64,000 bases of DNA, from contig CM019697.1 of NCBI GenBank assembly GCA_009760885.1, positions 32,269,762 through 32,333,761 of the forward strand, in the 5' to 3' direction. Numbering within the stretch: the stretch's first letter is position 1; each line of letters opens with the position of its first letter. A program made the translations under genes and the position numbers. The DNA comes from Achatina immaculata (Eukaryota > Mollusca > Gastropoda > Stylommatophora > Achatinidae). Below are positions 10,240 through 20,609 of the stretch, in pieces. Under the pieces are notes generated by a model. That model did not search any database. It worked only from the letters and a program-made list of their open reading frames with translations, and was not told where the DNA came from.

Positions 10240-11612
10240 TGTCATAGCCGGAGGAGGGATGGAGGATACGCTCTCCACTCCAATTAAATGTCTCCAAGGC
10301 GTGTGTCTCAAACAGCCTCTGACAGTCAAGTTCAGCTATTGGCCTTCTCGTGGCGGAACTGTTCAAACTGACAGGAGAAGGGGCGAAGGCAAATATCTGA
10401 CGTCTACCCGTTTCGGGTAGATGAGAGTCATGTTTGGTAGCTCATCTGAGAGAAGGAAAACTCTGATATAAAACCCGTTGCTGGCTGGCGAGATTCTTCA
10501 GCTGCCTTGCATGGAGTGGGGCTTCTCCCGGCCAGTGAAGAAAGGTGCGAATAGGGTTGCCGCGCAGCGCCATCGTGGAAAAGGTGAAGGAAAGGATTAA
10601 GCGAAGTAATCAGTAGTCTCGAAGTCAGGACTGCTCAAATCACGGCACCTCTGCTCTGGAGGTCGGCCACGTCCTATGTGTACTCATATCGGGCGAATTG
10701 CCTGAGCCGGCTCATCCAGGGGTTAAGACAATGCTGGCGATATTCTTCGGATGCCGCGAGTGGAGTGAAACTCCTCCCGGCCAATGAAGAAAATGCGGAA
10801 AAGCAATCAGGGTTGCCGTGCGGCGCCGATGTGAAAAGGTGATAGAAAGGTTAAAGTGAAGCTTAATCGGTATGTCCAGTAGTCTCGCGGCGAGAGCTAC
10901 TCATACCACGGCACCTCTGCTCTAGAGGCCGGTCATGTCCTAAACGAGCTCATACTGGGATAATATGCCTAAACCAGTTCAACCCAGGGGTGAAACTTAA
11001 TAGTGGCGAAGATTCGTCCTCATAGACGAAAGCTCCGTCTTAGTCACAACTAGGAAGGGTAGAGACCACGACCACAAAATGCTGAAGTCGGAGACACTGG
11101 ATCAATGCAGTCTAGATAGGCAACCACCTCTTACCCTGCGGGGATGTATGCGTATCCTAGTCACGCGGAGGTTTTCCGGTGAGAAAGTTCAACGCTGGAC
11201 TAGATGGGCAACCACCTCTCACCCGGCGGGGATACACATGTATCCGAAAACACGTCGAGGTTTTCCAGTGAGAAAGTCCAACTCTAGGCTGGATGGGCAA
11301 CCACCTCTCACTCGGCGGGGATACACGGATATCCACAACACGTTGTGGTTTTCCGGTAAGAAAGTCCAACTCTAGATTAAACTGGTGCAAAGAAAACCAC
11401 GGTGTCACGCAATCCCGCTTCTGAGACCCACCAATAATTCAGGCCCAACCCCGCGATACTCTAATCCTCTTGTGATCCTTTCCGGGATCTCTTGTGGGCC
11501 TCTCGGGGACCACAGGGGGACCACCACGGGACATATCGAGGACCACAGGAGTAAATTCAGCAGGATCACCGGGCTGTGGTAGAAGCGAACGAAGAAGAAG
11601 AAGACGAAGAAG
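10240..11612 (+). mobile_element. family X composite repeat, copy 1
   Basis: A ~1.1-1.4 kb repeat, GC-richer than its surroundings, whose 10480-11612 part recurs at 62350-63472. Internally it holds two ~250-bp related segments (each with cggcacctctgctct) and a threefold ~90-bp repeat at 11090-11380 built on gcaaccacctct and gttttccggtgagaaagtcc. It ends in gaagcgaacgaagaagaaga, the same terminal motif as the RNH-L LINE. No long open frame exists, so it is probably a non-autonomous retroelement. It interrupts the 17-bp minisatellite. Confidence 0.65.
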
Positions 11613-11696
11613 AAGTATGAGACAAATGGCTGTGTGAGAGAAGTGCTGTAGAGAGAAGTGGCTGTGTGAGAGAAGTGGTTGCGAGAGATAAATTGC

Positions 11697-11728
<32 letters not shown>

Positions 11729-11835
11729 GGGGAGAGAGAGAGAGAGAGAAGTGGCTGTGTGAGAGAAGTGCTGTGAGAGAGAAGTGGCTGTGAGAGAGAA
11801 GTGGCTGTGTAAGAGAAGTGGCTGTGTGAGAGAAG
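11613..11835. repeat. 17-bp minisatellite, second block
   Basis: Same unit as 9431-10235, with a (GA)n expansion near 11705-11750. It joins the RTE-D coding sequence on its right side. Confidence 0.9.
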
Positions 11836-12466
11836 TTCTATGTCATCTGCCAGGTCGTCCAGGTCCTGCAACAACCTCCATAAGCTCCACTAGATTCCTG
11901 TTTTCTTCCTTTGTGTAGTCATTTTCACGGCACTGTTTACTGCCAGAAGGAGGGAAAATGGCGAAAGCAAGCACCCGTGCTGTATTCCTGCCTTCATTTT
12001 GAAGCTTTTCTGTTAGTTTTCCCACTGTTCACTATTCCACATGTTGTTTCATTGTAAATGGTTTTTGAAAAAAAATATAACTTCAACAGTTTTTTCACTG
12101 GAATTCCATCTATTTGTCTATTGCCCCGCCGACTGGCACTGATGATCATGCTTTCCCAGAATTCTCTGTTCCGAGTACTAAATATAAGATGTGCTGGCGA
12201 TCTCTGTCCGTGCCATCATGCTAGTCTTTCTGTTGCACTTCCCTTGTAAGATCACGGAATTCCATAGTGCTCCAGAAGCCGCCACAGGACATTTCGATCC
12301 ACACCATCAAAAGCTTTCATACCATCAAAAGCTTTCTGGTAATACAAAGGATGTTACCATTATGGGTGACTCATTCCGTTCAATTAATTTGTTTGACGCT
12401 GAATCGAAGTGTTGCGATGTGGTCAGCACATTCTTCCCTTTCCGAGCTTGCTTGACTGAATGGTAA
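11836..12466 (-). pseudogene. RTE-D LINE reverse transcriptase core
   Basis: Minus-strand fragments in order are EECADHIATLRF (entry to the RT core), KAFDGVDRNVLW (motif A region), FKMKAGIQHGCLLSPF (motif B) and QDLDDLADDIELLSH (catalytic motif C, normally FADD). They are spread over several frames with stops, so the gene is dead. The order and spacing match RTE-like LINE RTs. A small in-place duplication of the AFDG region is visible near 12300-12340. Confidence 0.8.
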
Positions 12467-12677
12467 TTATTATTATTATTATTACATTATTTCTTTATTG
12501 CGAAGCCAAATTAGTTTAACCGTTTCTGACATTTTTAGTTAATTCTCTTTCAGTTGATCTTGTGCTCCTTTGCTTATTTTTGTTTCGTAGAATTCATCAC
12601 TTTTCAGGGGCATCGGTTTTCTCAGTTGTTTTTTTTTTTAAACTAAATCCTCGACTAGAGGACTCATCTTACGCAAC

Positions 12678-12945
12678 TAGAATGTATAGCAACTATAATG
12701 TACAGCAACTAGTATGTACGGCAACTAGAATGTATAGCAACTATAATGTACAGCAACTAGAATGTACAGCAACTAGAATGTACAGCAACTAGAATGTACG
12801 GCAACTAGAATGTACAGCAACTATAATGTACAGCAACTAGAGTGTACGGCAACTAGAATGTACAGCAACTGGAATGTACAGCAACTAGAATGTACAGCAA
12901 CTGGAATGTACAGCAACTGGAATATACAGCAACTGGAATCTCAAA
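12678..12945. repeat. 16-bp minisatellite
   Basis: About 16 copies of caactagaatgtacag with A/G variants, duplicated as part of the 1.9-kb tandem copy at 14571-14835. Confidence 0.95.
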
Positions 12946-13257
12946 TAAATATTGTATGATGAACTTCTGCAACAGACAAGAGTCCAGCGAGAGAGATCTG
13001 GGGTGGAGAAAAATAATTTCAAGAAAATCCTGGAGTGATTTATCCGTTTATTTAGAGAAAAGAAAGAACTTGAGAAAAACACAGCAGAGAGAAGAGAGTG
13101 ACTCTTCCCCTTCAAAGTTTGAATATCATTCAGGAGCGATCATCACGTTAGAAGACCAGAAATGAAAGCACAAAGAGTCTAGTTTGTTAAAAGTTTGGGT
13201 GAGATATTCTTTCTTGTGGCTGATTTTCTTCTTCTTCGTACGCACACTGGCGATCGT
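12946..13257. other. unassigned sequence between minisatellite and duplication junction
   Basis: A 91-residue frame overlaps the minisatellite edge but shows no domain. The last ~60 bp contain a reversed (GAA)n-type LINE tail (cttcttcttcgtacgcac). Confidence 0.4.
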
Positions 13258-13729
13258 AAAGTCCAACTCTAGATTAAACTGGTGCAAAGAAAACCACGGT
13301 GTCACGCAATCCCGCTTCTGAGACCCACCAATAATTCAGGCCCAACCCCGCGATACTCTAATCCTCTTGTGATCCTTTCCGGGATCTCTTGTGGGCCTCT
13401 CGGGGACCACAGGGGGACCACCACGGGACATATCGAGGACCACAGGAGTAAATTCAGCAGGATCACCGGGCTGTGGTAGAAGCGAACGAAGAAGAAGAAG
13501 ACGAAGAAGAAGTATGAGACAAATGGCTGTGTGAGAGAAGTGCTGTAGAGAGAAGTGGCTGTGTGAGAGAAGTGGTTGCGAGAGATAAATTGCTGTGTGT
13601 GTGAGAGAGAGAGAGAGAGGGGGGGAGAGAGAGAGAGAGAGAAGTGGCTGTGTGAGAGAAGTGCTGTGAGAGAGAAGTGGCTGTGAGAGAGAAGTGGCTG
13701 TGTAAGAGAAGTGGCTGTGTGAGAGAAGT

Positions 13730-14359
13730 TCTATGTCATCTGCCAAGTCGTCCAGGTCCTGCAACAACCTCCATAAGCTCCACTAGATTCCTATTTTCTT
13801 CCTTTGTGTAGTCATTTTCACGGCACTGTTTACTGCCAGAAGGAGGGAAAATGGCGAAAGCAAGCACCCGTGCTGTATTCCTGCCTTCATTTTGAAGCTT
13901 TTCTGTTAGTTTTCCCACTGTTCACTATTCCACATGTTGTTTCATTGTAAATGGTTTTTGAAAAAAAATATAACTTCAACAGTTTTTTCACTGGAATTCC
14001 ATCTATTTGTCTATTGCCCCGCCGACTGGCACTGATGATCATGCTTTCCCAGAATTCTCTGTTCCGAGTACTAAATATAAGATGTGCTGGCGATCTCTGT
14101 CCGTGCCATCATGCTAGTCTTTCTGTTGCACTTCCCTTGTAAGATCACGGAATTCCATAGTGCTCCAGAAGCCGCCACAGGACATTTCGATCCACACCAT
14201 CAAAAGCTTTCATACCATCAAAAGCTTTCTGGTAATACAAAGGATGTTACCATTATGGGTGACTCATTCCGTTCAATTAATTTGTTTGACGCTGAATCGA
14301 AGTGTTGCGATGTGGTCAGCACATTCTTCCCTTTCCGAGCTTGCTTGACTGAATGGTAA
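13730..14359 (-). pseudogene. RTE-D RT core, duplicated copy
   Basis: Same decayed RT motifs as 11836-12466 (CADHIATLRF, QHGCLLSPF, ADDIELLSH) carried by the tandem duplication. It shares the same stops, so the element was already dead when the segment duplicated. Confidence 0.8.
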
Positions 14360-14570
14360 TTATTATTATTATTATTACATTATTTCTTTATTGCGAAGCC
14401 AAATTAGTTTAACCGTTTCTGACATTTTTAGTTAATTCTCTTTCAGTTGATCTTGTGCTCCTTTGCTTATTTTTGTTTCGTAGAATTCATTACTTTTCAG
14501 GGGCATCGGTTTTCTCAGTTGTTTTTTTTTAAAACTAAATCCTCGACTAGAGGACTCATCTTACGCAACT

Positions 14571-14835
14571 AGAATGTATAGCAACTATAATGTACAGCAA
14601 CTAGTATGTACGGCAACTAGAATGTATAGCAACTATAATGTACAGCAACTAGAATGTACGGCAACTAGAATGTACAGCAACTAGAATGTACGGCAAGTAG
14701 AATGTACAGCAACTATAATGTACAGCAACTAGAGTGTACGGCAACTAGAATGTACAGCAACTGGAATGTACAGCAACTAGAATGTACAGCAACTGGAATG
14801 TACAGCAACTGGAATATACAGCAACTGGAATCTCA
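14571..14835. repeat. 16-bp minisatellite, duplicated copy
   Basis: Copy of the 12678-12945 array with slightly different A/G variant order, showing slippage or conversion since the duplication. Confidence 0.95.
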
Positions 14836-15113
14836 AATAAATATTGTATGATGAACTTCTGCAACAGACAAGAGTCCAGCGAGAGAGATCTGGGGTGGAG
14901 AAAAATAATTTCAAGAAAATCCTGGAGTGATTTATCCGTTTATTTAGAGAAAAGAAAGAACTTGAGAAAAACACAGCAGAGAGAAGAGAGTGACTCTTCC
15001 CCTTCAAAGTTTGAATATCATTCAGGAGCGATCATCACGTTAGAAGACCAGAAATGAAAGCACAAAGAGTCTAGTTTGTTAAAAGTTTGGGTGAGATATT
15101 CTTTCTTGTGGCT

Positions 15114-15307
15114 GATTTTCTTCTTCTTCGTACGCACACTGGCGATCGTAAAGACCCATAGCCTTGTCACGTTCTGGATTCATCGGTTTCAGACCTTCCT
15201 CTTCCCTGCCGGCGACCTGCAAGTTTTTAAGAAAACAAATCTATGTTCCCTGCCTCATAAAGACTATGTTAAGATAAGCTTGTTCTTGACATAGTTGTTC
15301 TCAGGGT
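15114..15307 (-). mobile_element. short retroinsert with (GAA)n tail
   Basis: About 190 bp interrupt the first unit of the following 32-bp minisatellite. Both sides carry tgtggctga, consistent with a 9-bp target-site duplication. On the minus strand the insert ends in tgcgtacgaagaagaagaaa, the RNH-L/family X type of tail. It has no coding frame, so it is either a very short LINE end or a SINE-like sequence. Confidence 0.55.
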
Positions 15308-16335
15308 GTGGCTGACTGTGACGTGAGGTATTCTTTCCTGTAGCCGACTGTGGCCTGAGGTCTTCTTTCCTGTGGCCGACTGTGGCCTGAGTTGTTCTTT
15401 CCTGTGATCGACTGTGGCCTGAGGTATTCTTTCCTGTGATCGACTGTGGCCTGAGGTATTCTTTCCTGTGACTGACTGTGGCCTGAAGTCTTCTTTCCTG
15501 TGGATGACTGTGGCCTGAGTTGTTCTTTCCTGTGGATGACTGTGGCCTGAAGTCTTCTTTCCTGTGGATGACTGTGGCCTGAGTTGTTCTTTCCTGTGGA
15601 TGACTGTGGCCTGAGGTCTTCTTTCCTGTGGCCGACTGTGGCCTGAGTTGTTCTTTCCTGTGATCGACTGTGGCCTGAGGTATTCTTTCCTGTGACTGAC
15701 TGTGGCCTGAAGTCTTCTTTCCTGTGGATGACTGTGGCCTGAGTTGTTCTTTCCTGTGGATGACTGTGGCCTGAGTTATTCTTTCCTGTGACCGACTGTG
15801 GGCTGAGGTATTATTTCCTGTGACCGACTGTGGCCTGAGTTGTTCTTTCCTGTGACCGACTGTTGTCTGAGGTATTCTTTCCTGTGACTGACTGTGGCTT
15901 GAGGTATTATTTCCTGTGGATGACTGTGGCCTGAGTTATTCTTTCCCGTAACCGACTGTTGTCTGAGGTATTCTTTCCTGTGGCCGACTGTTGTTTGAGG
16001 TATTATTTCCTGTGGCCTGAAGTTTTCTTTCCTGTGGCCGATTGTGGCCTGAGGTATTCTTTCATGTGACCGACTGTGGCCTGAGGTATTATTTCCTGTG
16101 ACCGAATGTGGGCTGAGGTATTATTTCTTGTGACCGACTGTTGTCTGAGGTATTTTTTCCTGTGACCGACTGTGGCCTGAGGTATTATTTCCTGTGACCG
16201 ACTGTGGCCTGAGTTATTCTTTGATGTGACCGACTGTGGCCTGAGATATTATTTCCTGTGGATGACTGTGGCCTGAGGTATTCTTTCCTGTGGCCGAATG
16301 TGGCCTGAGGTATTATTTTCTGTGGCCGAATGTGA
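15308..16335. repeat. 32-bp minisatellite
   Basis: About 32 copies of a unit close to gtattctttcctgtgaccga plus ctgtggcctgag. Variants at the ccga/tcga/tgac position form short-range patterns, as expected from unequal exchange. Confidence 0.95.
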
Positions 16336-16590
16336 TACTCAGATATTTTAAAAATTCATAAGAAATGTTATGGTGAGATAGTGCCATGTAACAATCAATA
16401 CCCTTGACTGTCCGTAAAAGATCGTACATAGTACGGAGCGGCCTTTTAACTGTTTCACGAGAGATCGTCAGAGATTCTGCTTAAAAAAAATAAATATCAG
16501 TCATAATGCCCCTGAGATATGAGTTGGTTCAACGCTTTCTGGAGTGTCAAGGATAGAGAATGGCTGTACAAAGGATATATGACACTAAAT
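16336..16590. other. spacer, no feature
   Basis: About 255 bp of AT-rich sequence without recognisable signals. Confidence 0.5.
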
Positions 16591-16698
16591 TACCACCACC
16601 ACCACCACCACCACCACCACCACCACCACCACCACCACCACCACCACCACCACCACCACCACCACCACCACCACCACCACCACCACCACCACCACCAC
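16591..16698. repeat. (CAC)n trinucleotide repeat
   Basis: About 36 perfect CAC/CCA units. The poly-His, poly-Pro and poly-Val/Trp frames over it are artefacts of the repeat. Confidence 0.97.
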
Positions 16699-16797
16699 TC
16701 TTTCTTTCTTTTTTTCTTTTCTCTCTTTCTTCTTCTTTCTCTCTTTCTTTCTTTCTCTCTTTCTTTCTTTCTTTCTCTCTTTCTTTCTTTCTTTCTC
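16699..16797. repeat. (TTTC)n repeat
   Basis: About 100 bp of TTTC/TC repeats directly joined to the (CAC)n array. Confidence 0.95.
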
Positions 16798-18220
16798 CAA
16801 GTATTTTTATAGGCAGTTAAGCAGAAGCGACTGAGCGTAATATCTATAAATGTCTGGGATGCATGTAGATTACTTAGTAAGGTAAGAGCTTCTGACACCG
16901 ACCGAGGCTCAGAATTTACAGTCAGTTATATTTTCTGTGTCTCATCCGAAATTGTTTTCAAGTCTAACAGCATAGTTTACTCTTTATGTTGAACGTCTGT
17001 TGAAGTATTTCTGTAGGCTTGGAATATTTCGTTAAAAAACAAAACGTAATACCTTTGTGGGTTTCGGGATGAAGACTTCAGAGCAATGTGCTACGGGAGC
17101 GTCCAGGATCAAGCAAAATTACACATGAAAAAAAAACGTGATCGCAGAGTCCGGATCTATGGCAGAAGCAATGGGGGGCTACAGCTAACAAAAACAAAAA
17201 CCAAAAAAAAAATGGAGAAAACGGTGCTCCATATTTGGCATGATCTGGGGGCCTGCAGCAGAAGTTATAGAGCTGCAGCAAAAATATGAAGGAACCTTTG
17301 TGCACGAGAATTTGAAGACGGGGCTCATCGCTTAGCATGATCTAATACTCAGTGAAGAAGAAGAAGAAGACTTCGTTTGATAATGACAAGTCCATCAGAA
17401 GATCACTTAATGATTAAAATGGCACTGCAGCCTTATTTTAAGATGTCGTCATATTAGCTACTGACATTGCCACTAAACACTGCATCAAATTACACTGCAT
17501 TTGTAGCTTTCCAAGAAATTTTCATGTATTAATACACTTTTAGCAATGTACGTTCACAGAATTAGCATACTCCATTTTCATAAAATCTGTTACTGCATGG
17601 CTCGTTAGACTAGTATTTCCATATCATGGCTGCATCCCATCTCTGTACATGTAATTATCTTGCGTGATCGGATGCGCAGAAAACATTCAGGTCTTGCACT
17701 TCCTTGACACTGAGAGTCGGCTGATATATTGCTTCAGCTAATGATAGTCTGTGATTGCGAAGGGGAAGAGATTCGCATGATTTATTGGTTCTGCTGACGC
17801 TATCCGGTGATTGCACAACTGCTGTTTCCCAGACATTAACGAGGAAGCGCCCGGCTAAGATCGGAGTTCAGACTGAGGTAGACTGTCTGAGTAGAAAGAT
17901 CGGGATTCTGCATGCATGAGAAATGGAGGAGAGATAGCACCATTAATTTATTAATTCACTTCATTAGCCAGCATGTGACATACACACGAAAAAAAAAGCT
18001 AAACAAGTAATTATAATCAGAGATAAGCATATAGATATGCTACTTCGTATGTAGAAGTCTTGGACAATTTGCAAACGCCAAGGAAAAAAAAAGAGAGAGG
18101 GCTTGACTTTATTGACACTTTTAGTCGGAAAAAATAAGTTGTTTTCCTCACAGATGCTATGTCGGTCATAACGGCACTGATGACTGGAAGATATAAAGAA
18201 GTCGGTGAACTACGAGAGAC
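16798..18220. other. mostly single-copy DNA with a (GAA)n-tailed stretch
   Basis: No gene is recognisable. A segment ending near 17371 with gtgaagaagaagaagaagac may be another insertion of the (GAA)n-tailed type, but its body (about 17060-17350) matches nothing else I can see. An A run lies near 18077-18092. Confidence 0.4.
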
Positions 18221-19258
18221 ATAAAGAGTTGTAGCAAAACCCAACACATGATGGAGGCACAAGACTGAACGAGTTGTAGCAAAACCCAACACATGATGGA
18301 GGCACAAGACTGAACGAGTTGTAGCAAAACCCAACACATGATGGAGGCACAAGACTGAACGAGTTGTAGCAAAACCCACCACATGATGGAGGCACAAGAC
18401 TGAACGAGTTGTAGCAAAACCCAACACATGATGGAGGCACAAGACTGAACGAGTTGTAGCAAGACCCAAACACATGATGGAGGCACAAGACTGAACGAGT
18501 TGTAGCAAAACCCAACACATGATGGAGGCACAAGACTGAACGAGTTGTAGCAAGACCCAAACACATGATGGAGGCACAAGACTGAACGAGTTGTAGCAAA
18601 ACCCACCACATGATGGAGGCACAAGACTGAACGAGTTGTAGCAAAACCCAACACATGATGGAGGCACAAGACTGAACGAGTTGTAGCAAGACCCAACACT
18701 TGATGGAGGCACAAGACTGAACGAGTTGTAGCAAAACCCAACACTTGATGGAGGCACAAGACTGAACGAGTTGTAGCAAGACCCAACACTTGATAGAGAC
18801 ACAAGACTGAACGAGTTGTAGCAAGACCCAACACTTGATGGAGGCACAAGACTGAACGAGTTGTAGCAAGACCCAACACTTGATGGAGGCACAAGACTGA
18901 ACGAGTTGTAGCAAAACCCACACACATGATGGAGGCACAAGACTGAACGAGTTGTAGCAAGACCCAACACTTGATAGAGACACAAGACTGAACGAGTTGT
19001 AGCAAAACCCAACACTTGATAGAGACACAAGACTGAACGAGTTGTAGCAAGACCCAACACTTGATAGAGACACAAGACTGAACGAGTTGTAGCAAGACCC
19101 AACACTTGATAGAGACACAAGACTGAACGAGTTGTAGCAAAACCCAACACTTGATGGAGGCACAAGACTGAACGAGTTGTAGCAAAACCCAACACTTGAT
19201 AGAGACACAAGACTGAACGAGTTGTAGCAAGACCCAACACTTGATAGAGACACACGAC
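18221..19258. repeat. 45-bp satellite array
   Basis: About 23 head-to-tail copies of a 45-bp unit (cacatgatggaggcacaaga, then ctgaacgagttgtag, then caaaacccaa). Two subfamilies dominate, with gatggaggc on the left and gatagagac on the right. Because 45 is a multiple of three and the minus strand lacks stops, all three minus frames stay open for over 350 codons. These are not credible genes. Confidence 0.97.
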
Positions 19259-19535
19259 ATGACAACAACTATGCTTCACAGCATAGTATGCGGGCCTACT
19301 ACCCGAGAACCACGGAGATCCGACTCCCGTTAGATGGGTTCACATGTTACTTGGAGTATCGTCTAAGAGATGAATTAGGGTCGTCTTGGTCACTTCTTGT
19401 TATCCTGCACTGATAACAGTATCACCACTTCAGCACAATCGTCACTGTCATTGCCACACAGCGTGAACTAAGGAAAAAAAAACCCGTAGTTTTATATATT
19501 AGTTCTTCACGTGCTAAACAGAAACTAACAAGCAA
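19259..19535. other. spacer, no feature
   Basis: About 280 bp of mixed sequence with no identified element. Confidence 0.45.
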
Positions 19536-19740
19536 TCATTCTCCGCTACAGAACAGGACATAACCAGCTCCGAAGTCACGTGTATGTAAAGTTTAAGGTT
19601 GGCAGATCTCCTCTCTGTACATCTGCTCAGGCGTCACAACATTTGGAACATCCTCCAAGACCTGTGCAAACTATGACACACTGAGAGACAATTACTAGGC
19701 CAGTGAAACTACCCAAGATGTGGCACTGTAACAGAAACCT
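19536..19740 (+). mobile_element. RNH-L LINE C-terminal fragment
   Basis: The plus strand reads YRTGHNQLRSHVYVKFKVG followed by a Cys-region remnant (LCTSAQASQHLEH). This corresponds to the segment after the RNase H domain in the copy at 32019-33243 (RLRTG..LRSHMYTKFKVG..LCTCAQVPQTVEH). A frameshift follows the HLEH segment. A short 5'-truncated dead fragment. Confidence 0.75.
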
Positions 19741-19792
19741 CCCCCCCCCCCCCCAACACCCCAGTGCAATTTATCCAAGTGACAGAATACGC
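19741..19792. repeat. poly-C run
   Basis: About 13 C residues at 19741-19754, followed by spacer sequence. Confidence 0.8.
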
Positions 19793-20235
19793 GAGTAGTA
19801 GTAATAGTAATAGTAGAAGTAGCAGTAGTAGTAGTAGTAGTAATAGTAGTAGTAGTTATAGTAGTAGCAGCAGTAGTAGTAGTAGTAGCAGCAGCAGCAG
19901 CAGTAGTAATAATAGTAGTAGTAGCAGCAGTAGTAGTAGCAGCAGTAGTAATAGTAGTAGTAGTAGCAGCAGTAGTATCAGCAGCAGAAGTAGTAGCAGT
20001 AGTAGTAGTAGTAGTAGTAGCAGCAGTAGTAGTAGTAGCAGTAGTAGTAGTAGTAGTAATAGTAGCAGTAGTAGTAGTAGTAGTAGCAGGAGCAGCAGCA
20101 GTAGTAGCAATAGTAGTAGTAGCAATAGTAGTAGTAGTAGTGGTAGCAGTAGTAGTAATAGTACCAGTAGTAGTAGTAGTAGTAGCAGGAGCAGCAGTAG
20201 TAGTAGCAGTAGCAGTAGTAGTAATAGTATATTAA
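19793..20235. repeat. (AGT/AGC)n trinucleotide array
   Basis: About 440 bp of interspersed AGT, AGC and AAT triplets. The poly-Ser, poly-Leu and poly-Tyr frames are repeat artefacts. Confidence 0.97.
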
Positions 20236-20420
20236 TAATAGTTCTCGGGAGCTCACATAACATAAAAAAATAAGGGAAAATTAATTCTCTAAATAATTTC
20301 CAATAACTCTAAAAGTGAGAGAAAAAGAGAAATTTAATTTAGAAAATCTTAAATCAAACAAGTAAGGAAAAGTAATCGCGTAGACCAGTATCAGTGATAT
20401 GACCCAGACACAAAACAAGC

Positions 20421-20609
20421 CTCGTCTTCAGAATCGAGAACACATGGAGTGCACAGAGTTCCGGCTGCTCGTCTTCAGAATCGAGAACACATGGAGTGCA
20501 CAGAGTTCCGGCTGCTCGTCTTCAGAATCGAGAACACATGGAGTGCACAGAGTTCCGGCTGCTCGTCTTCAGAATCGAGAACACATGGAGTGCACAGAGT
20601 TCCGGCTGC
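20421..20609. repeat. 47-bp tandem repeat, four copies
   Basis: Four essentially identical 47-bp units (cgtcttcagaatcgagaaca, catggagtgcacagagttcc, ggctgct). The unit is not a multiple of three, so overlapping frames recur every 47 bp. No visible divergence between units suggests a recent expansion. Confidence 0.97.

Larger units (their letters stand above)
11361..13257. repeat. 1.9-kb tandem duplication, copy 1
   Basis: The segment starting aaagtccaactctagatt and ending cactggcgatcgt is repeated head to tail at 13258-15149 with only a few substitutions and small repeat-length changes. It contains the end of family X, minisatellite, the RTE-D RT core and a 16-bp minisatellite. Confidence 0.95.
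13258..15149. repeat. 1.9-kb tandem duplication, copy 2
   Basis: Repeats 11361-13257 almost base for base. The junction reads gatcgtaaagtccaac: the end of copy 1 (gatcgtaaag) is joined to the start (aaagtccaac) through a 4-base microhomology. The differences I see are a few substitutions plus length changes in GA and T runs and in the 16-bp array. Confidence 0.95.

Noticed and set aside
9325..10329. 334-codon minus-strand frame (SHNHFSHTTTSLTQ repeats)
   Set aside because: Translation of the 17-bp minisatellite plus LINE remnants, not a repeat protein gene.
16519..16898. Poly-His, poly-Pro, poly-Val and poly-Trp frames
   Set aside because: (CAC)n microsatellite read in different frames.
18221..19258. 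CRISPR-like array
   Set aside because: Units are directly tandem with no unique spacers, and the context is eukaryotic. The same applies to the other minisatellites.
18017..19279. Minus-strand frames of 420, 364 and 352 codons
   Set aside because: All three come from the 45-bp satellite, whose length is divisible by three and whose minus strand lacks stops.
19764..20273. Poly-Ser, poly-Leu and Tyr/Cys-rich frames
   Set aside because: (AGT/AGC)n array artefacts.
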